NCBI GenBank assembly: GCA_027563935.2
Contig: CM050452.1
Coordinates: 35,445,350 to 35,509,349 of the forward strand
Reading direction: 5' to 3'
Source of the DNA: Costus lasius
Taxonomy: Eukaryota > Streptophyta > Magnoliopsida > Zingiberales > Costaceae
Length of the DNA stretch: 64,000 nucleotides
Position numbers and translations under genes: made by a program
Shown here: positions 10,261-21,489 of the stretch, piece by piece
Numbering within the stretch: the stretch's first letter is position 1
Layout: each line of letters opens with the position of its first letter
The notes under the pieces: model-generated
What the model was told of the DNA's origin: nothing
Seen by the model: the letters and a program-made list of their open reading frames with translations, nothing else
Database searches by the model: none

Positions 10261-10759
10261 TGTTGGGGTATGCCCTTAAGGCTAATGTTTGAGGCCTTGG
10301 GATTATATCAGTATCATGTATAAACTCAATGTTTATAAAGGCAATGGTTGTTATTCAGGTTGTTGCATTATCTGCTGCCATATGTATACTTCTGAATAAT
10401 GTCTCAATGCTGTTCAGCTTGGCTGACATGCAGAATTGTCCTTAGTCGAGATATCTTGGTGAACATGAGACAGCCTTGATATGATTGAGACTAATATGTG
10501 TTCTAATCTTATAGGATGCTTCGAGCATGGAATAAGATGTAGACTCATGGGTACATTGGATGTACTGGACAGACGCTACTTAGGATGTTCAATTGCTTGT
10601 CACAATGTGAATAATCCTTATATGCTAACAAGTGGCATACTTCCTCTGACTTGAGATCACTTGTGTTTCTAAATGATGATTGGCATTGTTTTGAGGTAGT
10701 TCAATATCATTTGAAATATAATGGTTATAGACTATCTTGGATAATGAGCATGAGTCATG
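10261..10759 (+). repeat. 5' LTR of element D, first part
   Basis: The first 499 bp of the D LTR, ending in ..GAGCATGAGTCATG, where element C was inserted. TCATG at 10755-10759 is the left copy of C's target duplication. It aligns with 43364-43862 of the 3' LTR, with several substitutions. Confidence 0.93.
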
Positions 10760-12449
10760 TGTTGGGGTATGCCCTTAAGCCTAATGTTTGAGGCCTAGGG
10801 ATTCTTTCAGTATCATGTATAAACTCTTATGTTTATAAAGGCAATGGTTGTTATTCAGTTTGTTACATCATCTGCTGCAATATGTACACTTCTGAATAAT
10901 GTCTCAATGCTGTTCAGCTTGGCTGACATGCAGTATTGTCCTTAGTCGAGATATCTTGGTGAACTTGAGACAGCCTTGATATGATTGAGACTAATATGTG
11001 TTCTAATCTTATAGGATGCCTCGAGCATGGAATAAGATGTAGACTCATAGGTACATTGCATGTACTGGACAGACCCTACTAGGATGTTCAATTGCTTGTC
11101 ACAATGTGAATAATCCTTGTATGTGAACAAGTGGCATACTTCCTCTGACTTGAGATCACTTGTGTTTCTAAATGATGATTGTCATTGTTTTGAGGTAGTT
11201 CAATATCATTTGAAACATAATGGTTATAGACTATCTTGGATAATGATCATGAGTCAGGTTAGGACACTAGTGATAGATAAAGGATTGCCGTCTCCTTGTT
11301 TAGGAGAGTGATGTTCTAAAGGGGCCCCCTGGATGAGATGATTGAGAAAGTGTATGGCCATACCCAGATGACTATGTTCATCTGATCTAATCATGCTCAT
11401 CATATTGGAGTTACAAGCTTGACACGCTTGTCCAATAAGAACATCCAGTGGCAAAGGAAACATGTATGTCTAGTGAAGTGGATTCACACTTATGCTATGG
11501 TTTGGGTGTAGTCTTGGAAGACTCTTTCCTTTATATCGGGAGACAGTGATGTGTTGCTAGATACCCCTCACTGATCGTGATAACGTAAGTTATCGTTACC
11601 GACATTTAAGGGAAACCCTCAGGGTCGCACAATTTGATGATATGGCTTACTTAAGTCAGATCGTGTGGACTGAATTGTTTTGGTTCAGTTTAAAGGAGTT
11701 TAAACTCTGATTGTAAGTGAGATCTGGTCTGATCATGTTTGATTGATTAGGGCTTGAGATCGGTAAGCTTCGATCGAGAGTAGTGATGCTAGATCGGTGA
11801 GATCAAGTGCATCTGGAGATGAACGGTTAGATCTTGAACCTTCATGGTTCATATAGATTTAGACCATGGCTTGGCTTGGTTTGATTTGGTCTTTGTACCA
11901 AATCCTTTTGAACCGATTGCAATTGAACCCATTCACCTATGTGAACGTATGGTTCAATGAGGAGGGGAGTTTCGATGGTTCACTTGAGGTGAACGCATGA
12001 AGCTTTGAAGACTTGCTATTTTTGGAGTTCGGTTTTCAAAAAAGAAAAACGTCTCCATGTTGTAACGTGTTCGCCCCCTTCTCGAGTGGTGAAGCTATCA
12101 TCGTGGTGTCTTCTTCCTTGACGAAAAAAAAAGAGGATAGGCCATCAAGAGGATTCATCTCATCTTCTTCACACGACAAGGAAATTTGGAGATCCTTGCT
12201 AGCACAAGGAACGTCCAAAGAGGTAGCCATCTCTCATCTAGTGTGCGTCTTCTTAGGAGGAGAGCCAATTCGCCCTCTTGCTTCCAAGTCGCCTCCTTCA
12301 TCGTGGCTACGGTAAAAGATCTTAACTTGATCTTTTCATCATAATCAAAGTTGATCATATATATTCATGCAAGCGATCTTGTTAAAACCCTAGAAAAGTT
12401 TATATGCGCAAGTTTTAGGGTTTTCGTCCCCCCCTTTAGGGGACTTACA
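10760..12449 (+). repeat. 5' LTR of element C
   Basis: 1690 bp, TGTTGG..CTTACA. Near its 3' end the mini-exon site reads GTG GCT ACG (12303-12311) followed by GTAAAAG. The 3' LTR copy still reads ATG GCT ACG (36312-36320), so the start was probably lost here after insertion. Confidence 0.94.
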
Positions 12450-12451
12450 AT

Positions 12452-12463
12452 TGGTATCAGAGC
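12452..12463 (+). other. Primer-binding site of element C
   Basis: TGGTATCAGAGC, complementary to the 3' end of plant initiator tRNA-Met, two bases after the LTR end. It is the usual minus-strand priming site of plant copia elements. Confidence 0.95.
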
Positions 12464-12799
12464 ATGGTTGATGTATGAATCATATGATTGCTTTGAGTGA
12501 TGTTTGTTTGTGCCATAATGTAGATCTATCGTCACCATGAGAACATGCTAGTCATTAGATGTTGGCGCATGTTTGATATAACTTGTTTGCGCTAATGCAT
12601 AGATCTAATGTTAACATGCGAAACTACATGATTTAGTTGTTTGCGCATGTATGATTGTTTCATGTTGGCGCTTGTTGAATGTATTTATCAAAACTCATTA
12701 CATCTTGCGCGCCTACCACCTAGATATACATATGCGCCTGCTGTAAACCCTTAGACGGGTTATTAGGGTTGAAGTCATAGTCTAGTTAAGATCCAAATA

Positions 12800-12811
12800 G
12801 TCTGATCAGAC
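12800..12811. repeat. Perfect palindrome GTCTGATCAGAC in the leader of C
   Basis: A 12-bp self-complementary sequence about 350 bp after the primer site. It is present unchanged in all six leaders of this family (also 21478, 28927, 37915, 47418 and 59520). A candidate RNA dimer-initiation loop. Confidence 0.6.
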
Positions 12812-13409
12812 CATCTGACAGCCTAGATGGGTCGACCAGATGGCACCTGTGCGAAAGCACGAGGTGGCTATAGCTCGACTGCAGACAGGCGTGTAGCGAT
12901 GTCTGGTTGAGACAACCAGTGAACGCGCATGAGTTAGGCCCGGGGTCACACCCGCTTGCCAGAACTCATGAGGGTCGTTCAGCCCAAGGCATGCATCGTT
13001 GACCATTGGGTCAACTCAAGTCAGTTAGGACTTGGTGCATGCAAGGGCAGTGGATCTGACTAGACATGATGAGTGGATCCCTATTAATGGACCGTTGTAA
13101 GGTAGTAGGGCACATAAGAAAAATAAAATTGATTCCAATGGGATTTTCAAAAATTTTATTTTGTTATTGGATCACATGTTGGTTGAATACCATGATGAGT
13201 GTCTATTTCATCTTATGTGGGTTGCCCTTTTAATGTGTGCTGTGCTGGGGCCTGCGAGCCTGGATTTAATTGTAAATTATTATTATTGTGATCTGCGCAT
13301 CACATTTTAATTAATTGTGTTATTGACCTGCGTGTCAATCTTGTCTAGATAGATTAAATTGTAATTTTAATCAGACAAGAGCACAGAGCACACATGGCAG
13401 AGGCGCATG

Positions 13410-13461
13410 CAGCAGTGGCTTGACCAGGTGGGAGGTCTAGGGTTCGACCCTAGGACAGGTG
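13410..13461 (+). ncRNA. tRNA-like module (T-arm hairpin) in the leader of C
   Basis: The hairpin CTAGG-GTTCGAC-CCTAG (13437-13453) has the 5-bp stem and 7-base TTCGA loop of a tRNA T-arm and matches a Pol III B box. A weak A-box-like TGGCTTGACCAGG lies upstream. Copies in D, E and F show compensatory stem changes; B lacks the module. A whole tRNA cannot be folded by eye, so it is a tRNA-like or SINE-like fragment. Confidence 0.45.
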
Positions 13462-14294
13462 CATTTACCTGGTGAGCGCACCTGAGCTGCAGTGGGGCGC
13501 TAGGGCCCTGGGCTGGGCCAAAAACCCAAGAAGAGCTCAAGTGAAGACTTAAGTTAACTTAAGGTCTAACCTAGGCTTAATGGGCTTTTACCACATAAGA
13601 TCAGCATGCTTTCTACTTATTGTTTATATAATTAGAACTGCATGATTTTTCTTCTGCTATCACCATAGGATTTGAATGATAGTAAGAAGATAAAAGACCG
13701 TTAAAATCCAACGTTAAAATATCAAGCACGTAAGCCTTCTGGCGCGAAACCTCATTGTTCTGACTATCGTTGGGGCCGTGTTGTACCCACTCAGTGGGCA
13801 CGCCCATCTATCTTCAGACGGTGTGTGATTACACCTGCGTGCTACAGAGAAGGGATTTATCGCTTCTCGTTGCTCAGCATAGCACGTGGTGGTCCAGGGA
13901 GTAGGTCAGGTCAGCTTGACCATGTAGGCTACATACTGAGCATATGTGAGCTATATGGAGGCAGCCATTTGTGGGATCAGAGACTGTGTTGTACCAACTC
14001 AGTTGGCACAGTCTGCTGGATTGCCCAGATGAAGGGGAATCGCATGGGTTGGCGATTGGCAGGGACTGCCTACCAGAAATTAGTGCTTGTACTCTCTGTG
14101 CATCTTATCTTGCCTGAGCGGGACGCGGAGACCAAGTATGAAATCTGGATCCCATCTCACTAAAAGAGTTTTACTCTTTCGGGCTGTTTTGCTAGATTTT
14201 TCAGCCAGATAAAATAGTGAGAAAAGAATCTTTCTTAAGTCCTGGATTGATTCTAAACATTGATACTGACCTTGCTGTTCTTGCATTGTTGTAG

Positions 14295-17200
14295 ATTACT
14301 GCAGCAACGAACACCACGAATTTCAATGTGCGATCCCTACTGGAAAGGGAGAAGTTTGCTGGGCCAAACTTCTTAGACTGGTATGGACACCTTAAGATTG
14401 TTCTTAAGGCTGAGAGGAAGCTGTATGTCCTCGAGACGGCTATACCGCCTCAACCCGCTCCGAACGCCGCAAGGGCGGTTCGGGAAGCCTATGAAAAGCA
14501 TGTCAATGATAGCATTGATGTCGCTTGCCTGATGCTTGCGTCTATGACGCCAGAGCTGCAACGTCAACATGAGGATCTATCTGCTATAGAAATTATAGCA
14601 AACCTCAAGTTGCTGTATGCTGCACAGGCTAGGACTGAACGCTACAATTTGACTAAGCTTTTCTTTCAGAGCAAACTGACTGAAGGGAGTCCAGTGGGAG
14701 CTCACGTACTCAAGATGATTGGGTACAAGGAGGCTCTAGAGAAACTGGGACACACCGTCAATCAGGAGCTTGCTGTAGACATCATTCTTCAGTCTCTCCC
14801 GGCCTCTTTCGATCCGTTCATTATTAATTTCAATATGAACAAGATCGACTGTACCCCGGCAGAGTTACTGAACATGCTCTTGACTACAGAGTTGACTCTA
14901 AAGGGAAAGCCTTCAACCTCTGTCTTGATGGTTCCTTCCAGGAACAAGAAGAAGGGGAAGAAGGGCAAAGCCCCTGTCAAGAGCTACAACAAGGCTCTGA
15001 AACAAAAGGTTAAGCGGTCGAAGGAATACAGATGTTTCCATTGTGGCCAGCTGGGTCACTGGAAAAAGGACTGTAAAGCGCTCCAAGGAGACAAGAAGGG
15101 AAGCATCGCTTCTGGCTCAGGTATTTTTGTGACTGAGGTCATGTTTTCTTCTTCTATTTCATGGGTGTTGGACACTGCATGTGGAGTTCACATTTGTTCA
15201 AATGTACAGGAACTCAAGAGAAGAAGGCAGGTGGGACAGCATGAGGTGGACCTACGAGTTGGAAACGGGGCACGGGTTGCTGCTGTTGCTGTAGGAGAAT
15301 ATCACATCTCATTACCATCTGGACTTGTATTAGAACTGAACAATTGTTACTTTGTACCTAGCATAACGAAAAATATTATCTCTATTCCTGCTCTTGTCAG
15401 GAAAGGGTTTTCCTTTGAATGCAATATTTCAAAGTGTGTTATTTCTTTAGATAATATTGTTTATGCTACTGGATCAATTAACAATGGATTATTCATGTTG
15501 GACATGGAATGTTCTATACAAAATATTGATAATAAGAAAGCCAAGTATGCTGATAATAGCACCTTGCTATGGCATAGTCGTTTAGGCCATATTAACAAGA
15601 AACGCATTAAGCGGTTGCATGACCATGGACTGCTGGGATCATTCTCCTATGAGGAGATTGATACATGCAAAGCTTGTTTAATGGGTAAAATGACGAAGGC
15701 TCCTTTTCCTAACAAAGGTCAAAGGGCTTCAGGTTTACTTGACCTTATACACAGTGATGTGTGTGGGCCATTTAGTAAACATGCCAGAGGTGGCAATTCA
15801 TACTTCATTACCTTTACTGATGATTTCAGTAGGTATGGATATGTCTATCTAATGAGACATAAAAGTGAATCTTTTGACAAGTTCAAAGAATTCAAAAATG
15901 AAGTACAGAATCAGCTAGGCCGAAATATCAAGGCACTTCGCTCAGATCGAGGTGGAGAATACCTAAGTCGAGAGTTTACTGACTATCTGAAGGAGTGTGG
16001 GATTATCTCACAGCTCACTCCGCCAGGAACACCACAATGGAATGGTGTGTCCGAGAGGAGAAACAGAACCTTATTGGATATGGTTCGTTCAATGATGAGT
16101 CAGGCTACTCTACCTTACTACTTTTGGGGATTTGCACTAGAAACAGCTGCAAAGGTACTAAACCGAGTGCCATCCAAGGCAGTTTCAAAGACTCCATATG
16201 AGTTATGGTATGGGAAACAGCCGAGCTTGACATTTATTAAGATCTGGGGTTGCGAGGCTTATGTCAAAAAGCTCGCCTCTGGGAAACTAGAGAGCAGATC
16301 TGAGAAATGTATCTTTGTCGGTTACCCTAAGGAAACTAAGGGTTATTATTTCTACGATCCCAAAGAGAACAAGGTATTTGTTGCTCGGACCGCCATTTTT
16401 CTTGAGAAGGAATTTCTTCTGCAAGAGGCCAGTGGGAGAGAAATAAAGCTAGATGAGAATCCAGAGGAAGGACAAAGTAGTCAAGCACAGTTGGATGAGC
16501 ATGAGCCAGTAGAATAGGTTATTGAACAACCTGAGGCTCAGATATCACGGGAACCGCGAAGATCGGGAAGGATCCGTCGACAGCCTGAGCGCTATGACGG
16601 AGTCTACATCATTGATCATGATGAACCCCTCACTTATGCGGATGCGGTCAGTGGACCGGAATCAGCGAGATGGCTTGAAGCTATGCGTGCCGAGATGGAC
16701 TCCATGTCACATAACCAAGTCTGGGATTTGGTTGATCCGCCTCCGGGAGTAATCCCTATAGGCTGTAAATGGATCTTCAAGAAGAAGATTGACATGGATG
16801 GTAACGTGGTTACCTATAAAGGCAGGCTAGTTGCGAAAGGTTTCAAACAAATCTACGGGATAGATTATGATGAAACTTTCTCTCCTGTAGCCATGTTCAA
16901 GTCTATTCGGATTATTCTTGCGATAGCAGCATATTACGATTATGAGATCTGGCAGATGGATGTGAAGACCGCTTTCCTTAATGGAAATCTGGATGAGGAT
17001 GTGTATATGACACAACCTGAAGGTTTCACTAATCCATCAAATCGTCATAAAATATGCAAGTTAAAGAAGTCCATTTATGGACTTAAGCAAGCATCTAGAA
17101 GCTGGAATATTCGTTTTGATAAATCAATCTGTGAATTTGGTTTCATCAAGAATGAAGATGACCCGTGTGTGTATAAGAGGTTTAGTGGGAGCGTGATTAC

Positions 17201-18197
17201 TTTCCTAGTCCTCTATGTCGATGATATCTTGATCATTGGAAACGATATTCCTGAACTACATGCCGTTAAAGCATGGTTAAGGAAATGTTTCCAGATGAAA
17301 GATTTACGAGAAGCAGCCTATGTATTAGGTGTGAAGATCTACAGAGATAGATCTAAGAGGCTTCTCGGGCTGTGCCAGAGTACTTACATCGATAAAGTCC
17401 TTGAGAGATTTCATTTAGAGAATTCTAAAAGAGGATATCTTCCAGTCAGACTTGGTCTAAATCTTTCAAAGAGTTAGTGTCCGCAAACACAGACTGAGAA
17501 AGATGAAATGGACAAAACGCCTTGTGCTTCGGCTATTGGGTCCATTATGTATGCGATGTTGTGTACTCGCCCAGACGTCGCTTACGGGTTAAGCGTGACC
17601 AGTCGATTCCAAAGTAATCCAGGTCAGGCACACTGGATTGCAGTCAAGAACATTTTAAAATATCTGCGGAGGACCAAAGATATGTTCTTGGTGTATGGTG
17701 GTCAGGAAGAACTCAGTATTGAAGGATATAATGACGCTTCATTCCAATCTGACCAGGATGATTTCCGATCGCAATCAGGCTATGTTTTTAGCTTGAATGG
17801 AGGTGTGGTGGTGTGGAAAAGTTTCAAACAATCTATTGTTGCTGATTCTACAACAGAAGCCGAGTATGTTGCAGCCTCAGAAGCATCTAAGGAGGCAGTG
17901 TGGATTCGTAAGTTCATTCAGGAACTTGGTGTTGTTCCTTCGAGTGCAGATCCTTTGGTTATCTTTTGTGATAACACTGGAGCAATAGCACAAGCAAAGG
18001 AACCACGGTCGCACCAGAAGTCCAAGCACATACAGAGACGGTTTCACTTGATCCGGGAGATCATTGATTGAGGAGAGATCAAGGTCTGCAAGGTTCATAC
18101 AGATGACAATCTGGCTGACCCGCTTACAAAGCCTCTGGCGCAGCAGAAGCATGAGAAGCACTGTAATAATATGGGTTTGAGATTTCTCAACCATTAG
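14295..18197 (+). pseudogene. Copia gag-pol of element C, three stop codons
   Basis: The same polyprotein as in element B (Gag, CCHC knuckle CFHCGQLGHWKKDC, protease LDTACG, integrase, RT with YVDD, RNase H), readable end to end. It is interrupted by TAG at 16515-16517 (between integrase and RT), TAG at 17475-17477 (after the RT core) and TGA at 18069-18071 (late RNase H). All three fit C-to-T changes when compared with B: CAG, CAG, and CGA or CGT-type Arg. The frame opens exactly at the predicted splice acceptor, whose TAG is in frame just upstream. There is no ATG near the Gag start (ACG where B has ATG), so a start must come from elsewhere, most simply from the LTR mini-exon. Not functional as it stands. 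Confidence 0.9.
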
Positions 18198-18204
18198 ATT
18201 AAGT

Positions 18205-18217
18205 GCAAGTGGGAGAT
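18205..18217 (+). other. Polypurine tract of element C
   Basis: The purine-rich GCAAGTGGGAGAT lies directly before the 3' LTR. It is the plus-strand priming site and is identical in the other copies. Confidence 0.8.
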
Positions 18218-19401
18218 TGTTGGGGTATGCCCTTAAGGCTAATGTTTGAGGCCTAGGGATTCTTTCAGTATCATGTATAAACTCTTATGTTTATAAAGGC
18301 AATGGTTGTTATTCAGTTTGTTACATCATCTGCTGCAATATGTACACTTCTGAATAATGTCTCAATGCTGTTCAGCTTGGCTGACATGAAGTATTGTCCT
18401 TAGTTGAGATATCTTGGTGAACATGAGATAGCCTTGATATGATTGAGACTAATATGTGTTCTAATCTTATAGGATGCTTCGAGCATGGAATAAGATGTAG
18501 ACTCATAGGTACATTGCATGTACTGGACAGACCCTACTAGGATGTTCAATTGCTTGTCACAATGTGAATAATCCTTGTATGTGAACAAGTGGCATACTTC
18601 CTCTGACTTGAGATCACTTGTGTTTCTAAATGATGATTGTCATTGTTTTGAGGTAGTTCAATATCATTTGAAACATAATGGTTATAGACTATCTTGGATA
18701 ATGATCATGAGTCAGGTTAGGACACTAGTGATAGATAAAGGATTGCCGTCTCCTTGTTTAGGAGAGTGATGTTCTAAAGGGGCCCCCTGGATGAGATGAT
18801 TGAGAAAGTGTATGGCCATACCCAGATGACTATGTTCATCTGATCTAATCATGCTCATCATATTGGAGTTACAAGCTTGACACGCTTGTCCAATAAGAAC
18901 ATCCAGTGGCAAAGGAAACATGTATGTCTAGTGAAGTGGATTCACACTTGTGCTATGGTTTGGGTGTAGTCTTGGAAGACTCTTTCCTTTATATCGGGAG
19001 ACAGTGATGTGTTGCTAGATACCCCTCACTGATCGTGATAACGTAAGTTATCGTTACCGACATTTAAGGGAAACCCTCAGGGTCGCACAATTTGATGATA
19101 TGGCTTACTTAAGTCAGATCGTGTGGACTGAATTGTTTTGGTTCAGTTTAAAGGAGTTTAAACTCTGATTGTAAGTGAGATCTGGTCTGATCATGTTTGA
19201 TTGATTAGGGCATGAGATCGGTAAGCTTCGATCGAGAGTAGTGATGCTAGATCGGTGAGATCAAGTGCATCTAGAGATGAACGGTTAGATCTTGAACCTT
19301 CATGGTTCATATAGATTTAGACCATGGCTTGGCTTGGTTTGATTTGGTCTTTGTACCAAATCCTTTTGAACCGATTGCAATTGAACCCATTCACCTATGT
19401 G
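18218..19401 (+). repeat. 3' LTR of element C, first part
   Basis: The first 1184 bp, cut at 19401 by element B. ATGTG at 19397-19401 is the left target duplication of B. The LTR resumes at 35954. Confidence 0.93.
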
Positions 19402-20171
19402 TGTTGGGGTATGCCCTTAAGGCTAATGTTTGAGGCCTTTGGGATTGTAATAGTATCATGTAATAAACTGTTGTGTTTATAAAGGCATGGTTATTATTCA
19501 GGTTGTTACCTTGTCTGCTGTAATAAGTGTACTTCTGAATAATGTCTCAAAGCTGTTCAGCTAGGCTGACAGTCTATATGTCCTTAGTCGAGATATCTTG
19601 GTGAACATGAGACAGTCTTGATATGATTGAGACTAATATGTGTGCTAATCTTATAGGATGCTTCGAGCATGGAATAAGATGTAGACTCATGGGTACATTG
19701 GATGTACTGGACAGACCCTACTGGGATATTCCATTGCTTGTCACAATGTGAATGATCCTTATAAGCAGCAAGTGGCACATGTCCTTTGACTTGAGATCAC
19801 TTGTGTTTCTAAATGATGATTGTCATTGTTTTGAGGTAGTTCAATATCATTTGAAACATAATGATTATAGACTATCTTGGATGGTGAGCTTGAGTCAGGT
19901 TAGGGCTCTTGTGATAGATAAAGGATTGCCGTCTCCTTGTTCAAGGAGTGTGATGTTCTAAGGGGCCCCCCCGATATGAGATGATTGAGGAAGTGTATGG
20001 CCATACCCAGATGACTATGTTCATCTGATCTAATCATGCTCATCATATTGGAGTTACAAGCTTGACCCGCTTGTCCAATAAGAACATCCAGTGGCAAAGG
20101 ACACATGTATGCCAAGTGAGTTGATTCACACTTGTGCTATGGTTTGGGTGGAGTCTTGGAAGACTCTTTCC

Positions 20172-20179
20172 TTTATATC
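20172..20179 (+). promoter_or_regulatory. Possible TATA box in B LTR1
   Basis: TTTATATC, after a CTTGGAAGACTCTTTCC stretch conserved in every LTR of the family. It lies about 730 bp before the mini-exon ATG, so transcription from here would leave a long leader. Position judged by motif only; other AT-rich sites exist. Confidence 0.25.
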
Positions 20180-20909
20180 GGGAGACAGTGATGTGTTGCT
20201 AGATACCCCTCGCTGATCGTGATAACATAAGTTATCGTTACCGACATTTAGAGGAAACCCTCAGGGTCGCACAATTTGATGATATGGCTTACTTAAGTCA
20301 GATCGTGTGGACTGAACTGTTTAGACTCAGTTTAAACGAGTTCAGACTCTGATTGTAAGTGAGATCTAGTCTGATCATGTTTGATTGATTGGGGCTTGAG
20401 ATCGGTAAGCTTCGATCGAGAGTTTGGATGCTAGATCATAGAGATCAAGAGCATCAAGAGATGAATGGTTAGATCTTGAACCATTTGGTTCAAAGAGATC
20501 TAGACCATGGCTTGGGCTGGTTTAATGAACCGAATTGGGTTGAACCTAATTGACTTGAACCGGTTCACATGTGTGAACGTATGGTTCAAGGTGTAAAGGC
20601 TTGTTGGGCGGTTTTTCTTTCAAGTGAGCGCATGGCTTGAAAACCTTCCATTTATGGAAGTGTAACGCCATGACTTGATTGGAGAAGGCTTAACGCAAAT
20701 CAGTTTTACTGAATTGTCATCTTCGTTGGACGAAAGAGGATTCTTGGAGACGGTAGCTCTCGGCCAAGCGCATCTCAACACACGACAAGGACATTGGGAT
20801 CTCTTGCTAGCACAAGGAAGATCCTAAAGGGTAGCCACCCCTCATCTTGTGTGTGAACTTGAAGAGGAGACCTACTTTGATCTCTTGCTTCCAAGCCGCC
20901 ACCCTCTTC

Positions 20910-20918
20910 ATGGCTTTG
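20910..20918 (+). other. Predicted gag start mini-exon of copy B1 (in the LTR)
   Basis: ATG GCT TTG followed by the donor GTATGA. Equivalent sites read ATGGCTATG (solo, D, F), ATGGCAATG (E 5'), ATGGCCATG (E 3' and the 45.4-kb fragment) and ATGGCTACG (C 3'). The second codon varies only at its third base and always means Ala. Joined at phase 0 to the acceptor at 22925, it adds ten residues before the internal Met at 22946. Without splicing the frame stops at once (GTA TGA). Confidence 0.6.
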
Positions 20919-21052
20919 GTATGAGTTCTCATAACTTCAAGTTGATCATATAGTTATCATATTCGATCTTGTTTAGAAACCCTTTTCGCCATGCTTGTTA
21001 GAACCGCAAGTTTAGGGTTTCTCCCCCCCTTTGAACTAGGGGTTCCTTCAAT

Positions 21053-21064
21053 TGGTATCAGAGC
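21053..21064 (+). other. Primer-binding site of copy B1
   Basis: TGGTATCAGAGC two bases after LTR1; initiator tRNA-Met type. Confidence 0.95.
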
Positions 21065-21159
21065 TGGTTCTTGATATGATCTATATGATTGCTTCAAGTC
21101 CTTGTGATCCATACATGTTGCGCTTACTTTTACTTGATGTATGCTTTGTTTACATGTAG

Positions 21160-21240
21160 TTGCGCTTGTATCATGCTTACATGAAGTTGCGCTTGTATCA
21201 TGCTTACATCAATTTGCGCTTGTATCATGGTTAGATGAAG
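21160..21240. repeat. Three tandem 27-bp repeats in the B1 leader
   Basis: Unit TTGCGCTTGTATCATGCTTA.. at 21160-21186, 21187-21213 and 21214-21240, with a few differences in the last two units. Repeated at +7449 in B2. Confidence 0.9.
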
Positions 21241-21242
21241 TA

Positions 21243-21306
21243 TGCGCTCCCCCTTGAAGGGGACCCCCTTAAAGTTTGCGCTCCCCCTTGAAGGGGACCC
21301 CCTTAG
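21243..21306. repeat. Two 34-bp repeats resembling the LTR end, B1 leader
   Basis: TGCGCTCCCCCTTGAAGGGG followed by ACCCCCTTA occurs at 21243 and 21277. The CCCCTT-G-AAGGGG hairpin is the same as at the 3' tip of the solo LTR (CGCTCCCCCTTGAAGGGGACT). It may derive from an LTR end copied into the leader. Confidence 0.75.
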
Positions 21307-21477
21307 ATCTAAGGGTTATCAACTTGCAAGCATGTTGTTTGTTTGTTTGTTTGCGCATGTTCTAGAAGTTTTCCAAAACTTATATCTTGCGCGCATGATT
21401 AGATCTAAGGTGCCACTATATTAAATCCTTAGATGGGTTGATAGGGTTGAAAGCATCTTCTAGGTTAGATCCAACTA

Positions 21478-21489
21478 GTCTGATCAGAC
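21478..21489. repeat. Palindrome GTCTGATCAGAC, B1 leader
   Basis: The same conserved 12-bp palindrome as in the other leaders; B2 copy at 28927-28938. Confidence 0.6.

Larger units (their letters stand above)
12312..14294 (+). other. Predicted gag leader intron of element C (primer site and leader)
   Basis: From the donor GTAAAAG at 12312 to the acceptor TTGTTGTAG ending at 14294 (1983 bp). It includes the rest of the LTR, the primer site (12452-12463), the palindrome at 12800-12811 and the tRNA-like hairpin at 13437-13453. The branch-site candidate CTGAC lies a few tens of bases before the acceptor. No long open frame occurs in it. Confidence 0.5.
19402..21050 (+). repeat. LTR1 of array B
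   Basis: 1649 bp, TGTTGG..CCTTCA. It carries the mini-exon at 20910-20918 and the inverted repeat with spacer ATAA near 20222. Confidence 0.95.

Noticed and set aside
11254..11463. A recurring antisense frame of about 70 codons (MFPLPLDVLIGQ..) and a sense frame of about 60 codons in almost every copia LTR
   Set aside because: They recur because the LTRs are copies. Ends, starts and lengths shift with single substitutions, there is no known domain, and changes do not favour third positions as far as I can see.
13410..13461. A genuine tRNA gene in the leader
   Set aside because: Only a T-arm and a weak A box can be seen; no acceptor stem, anticodon arm or full cloverleaf could be drawn by eye.
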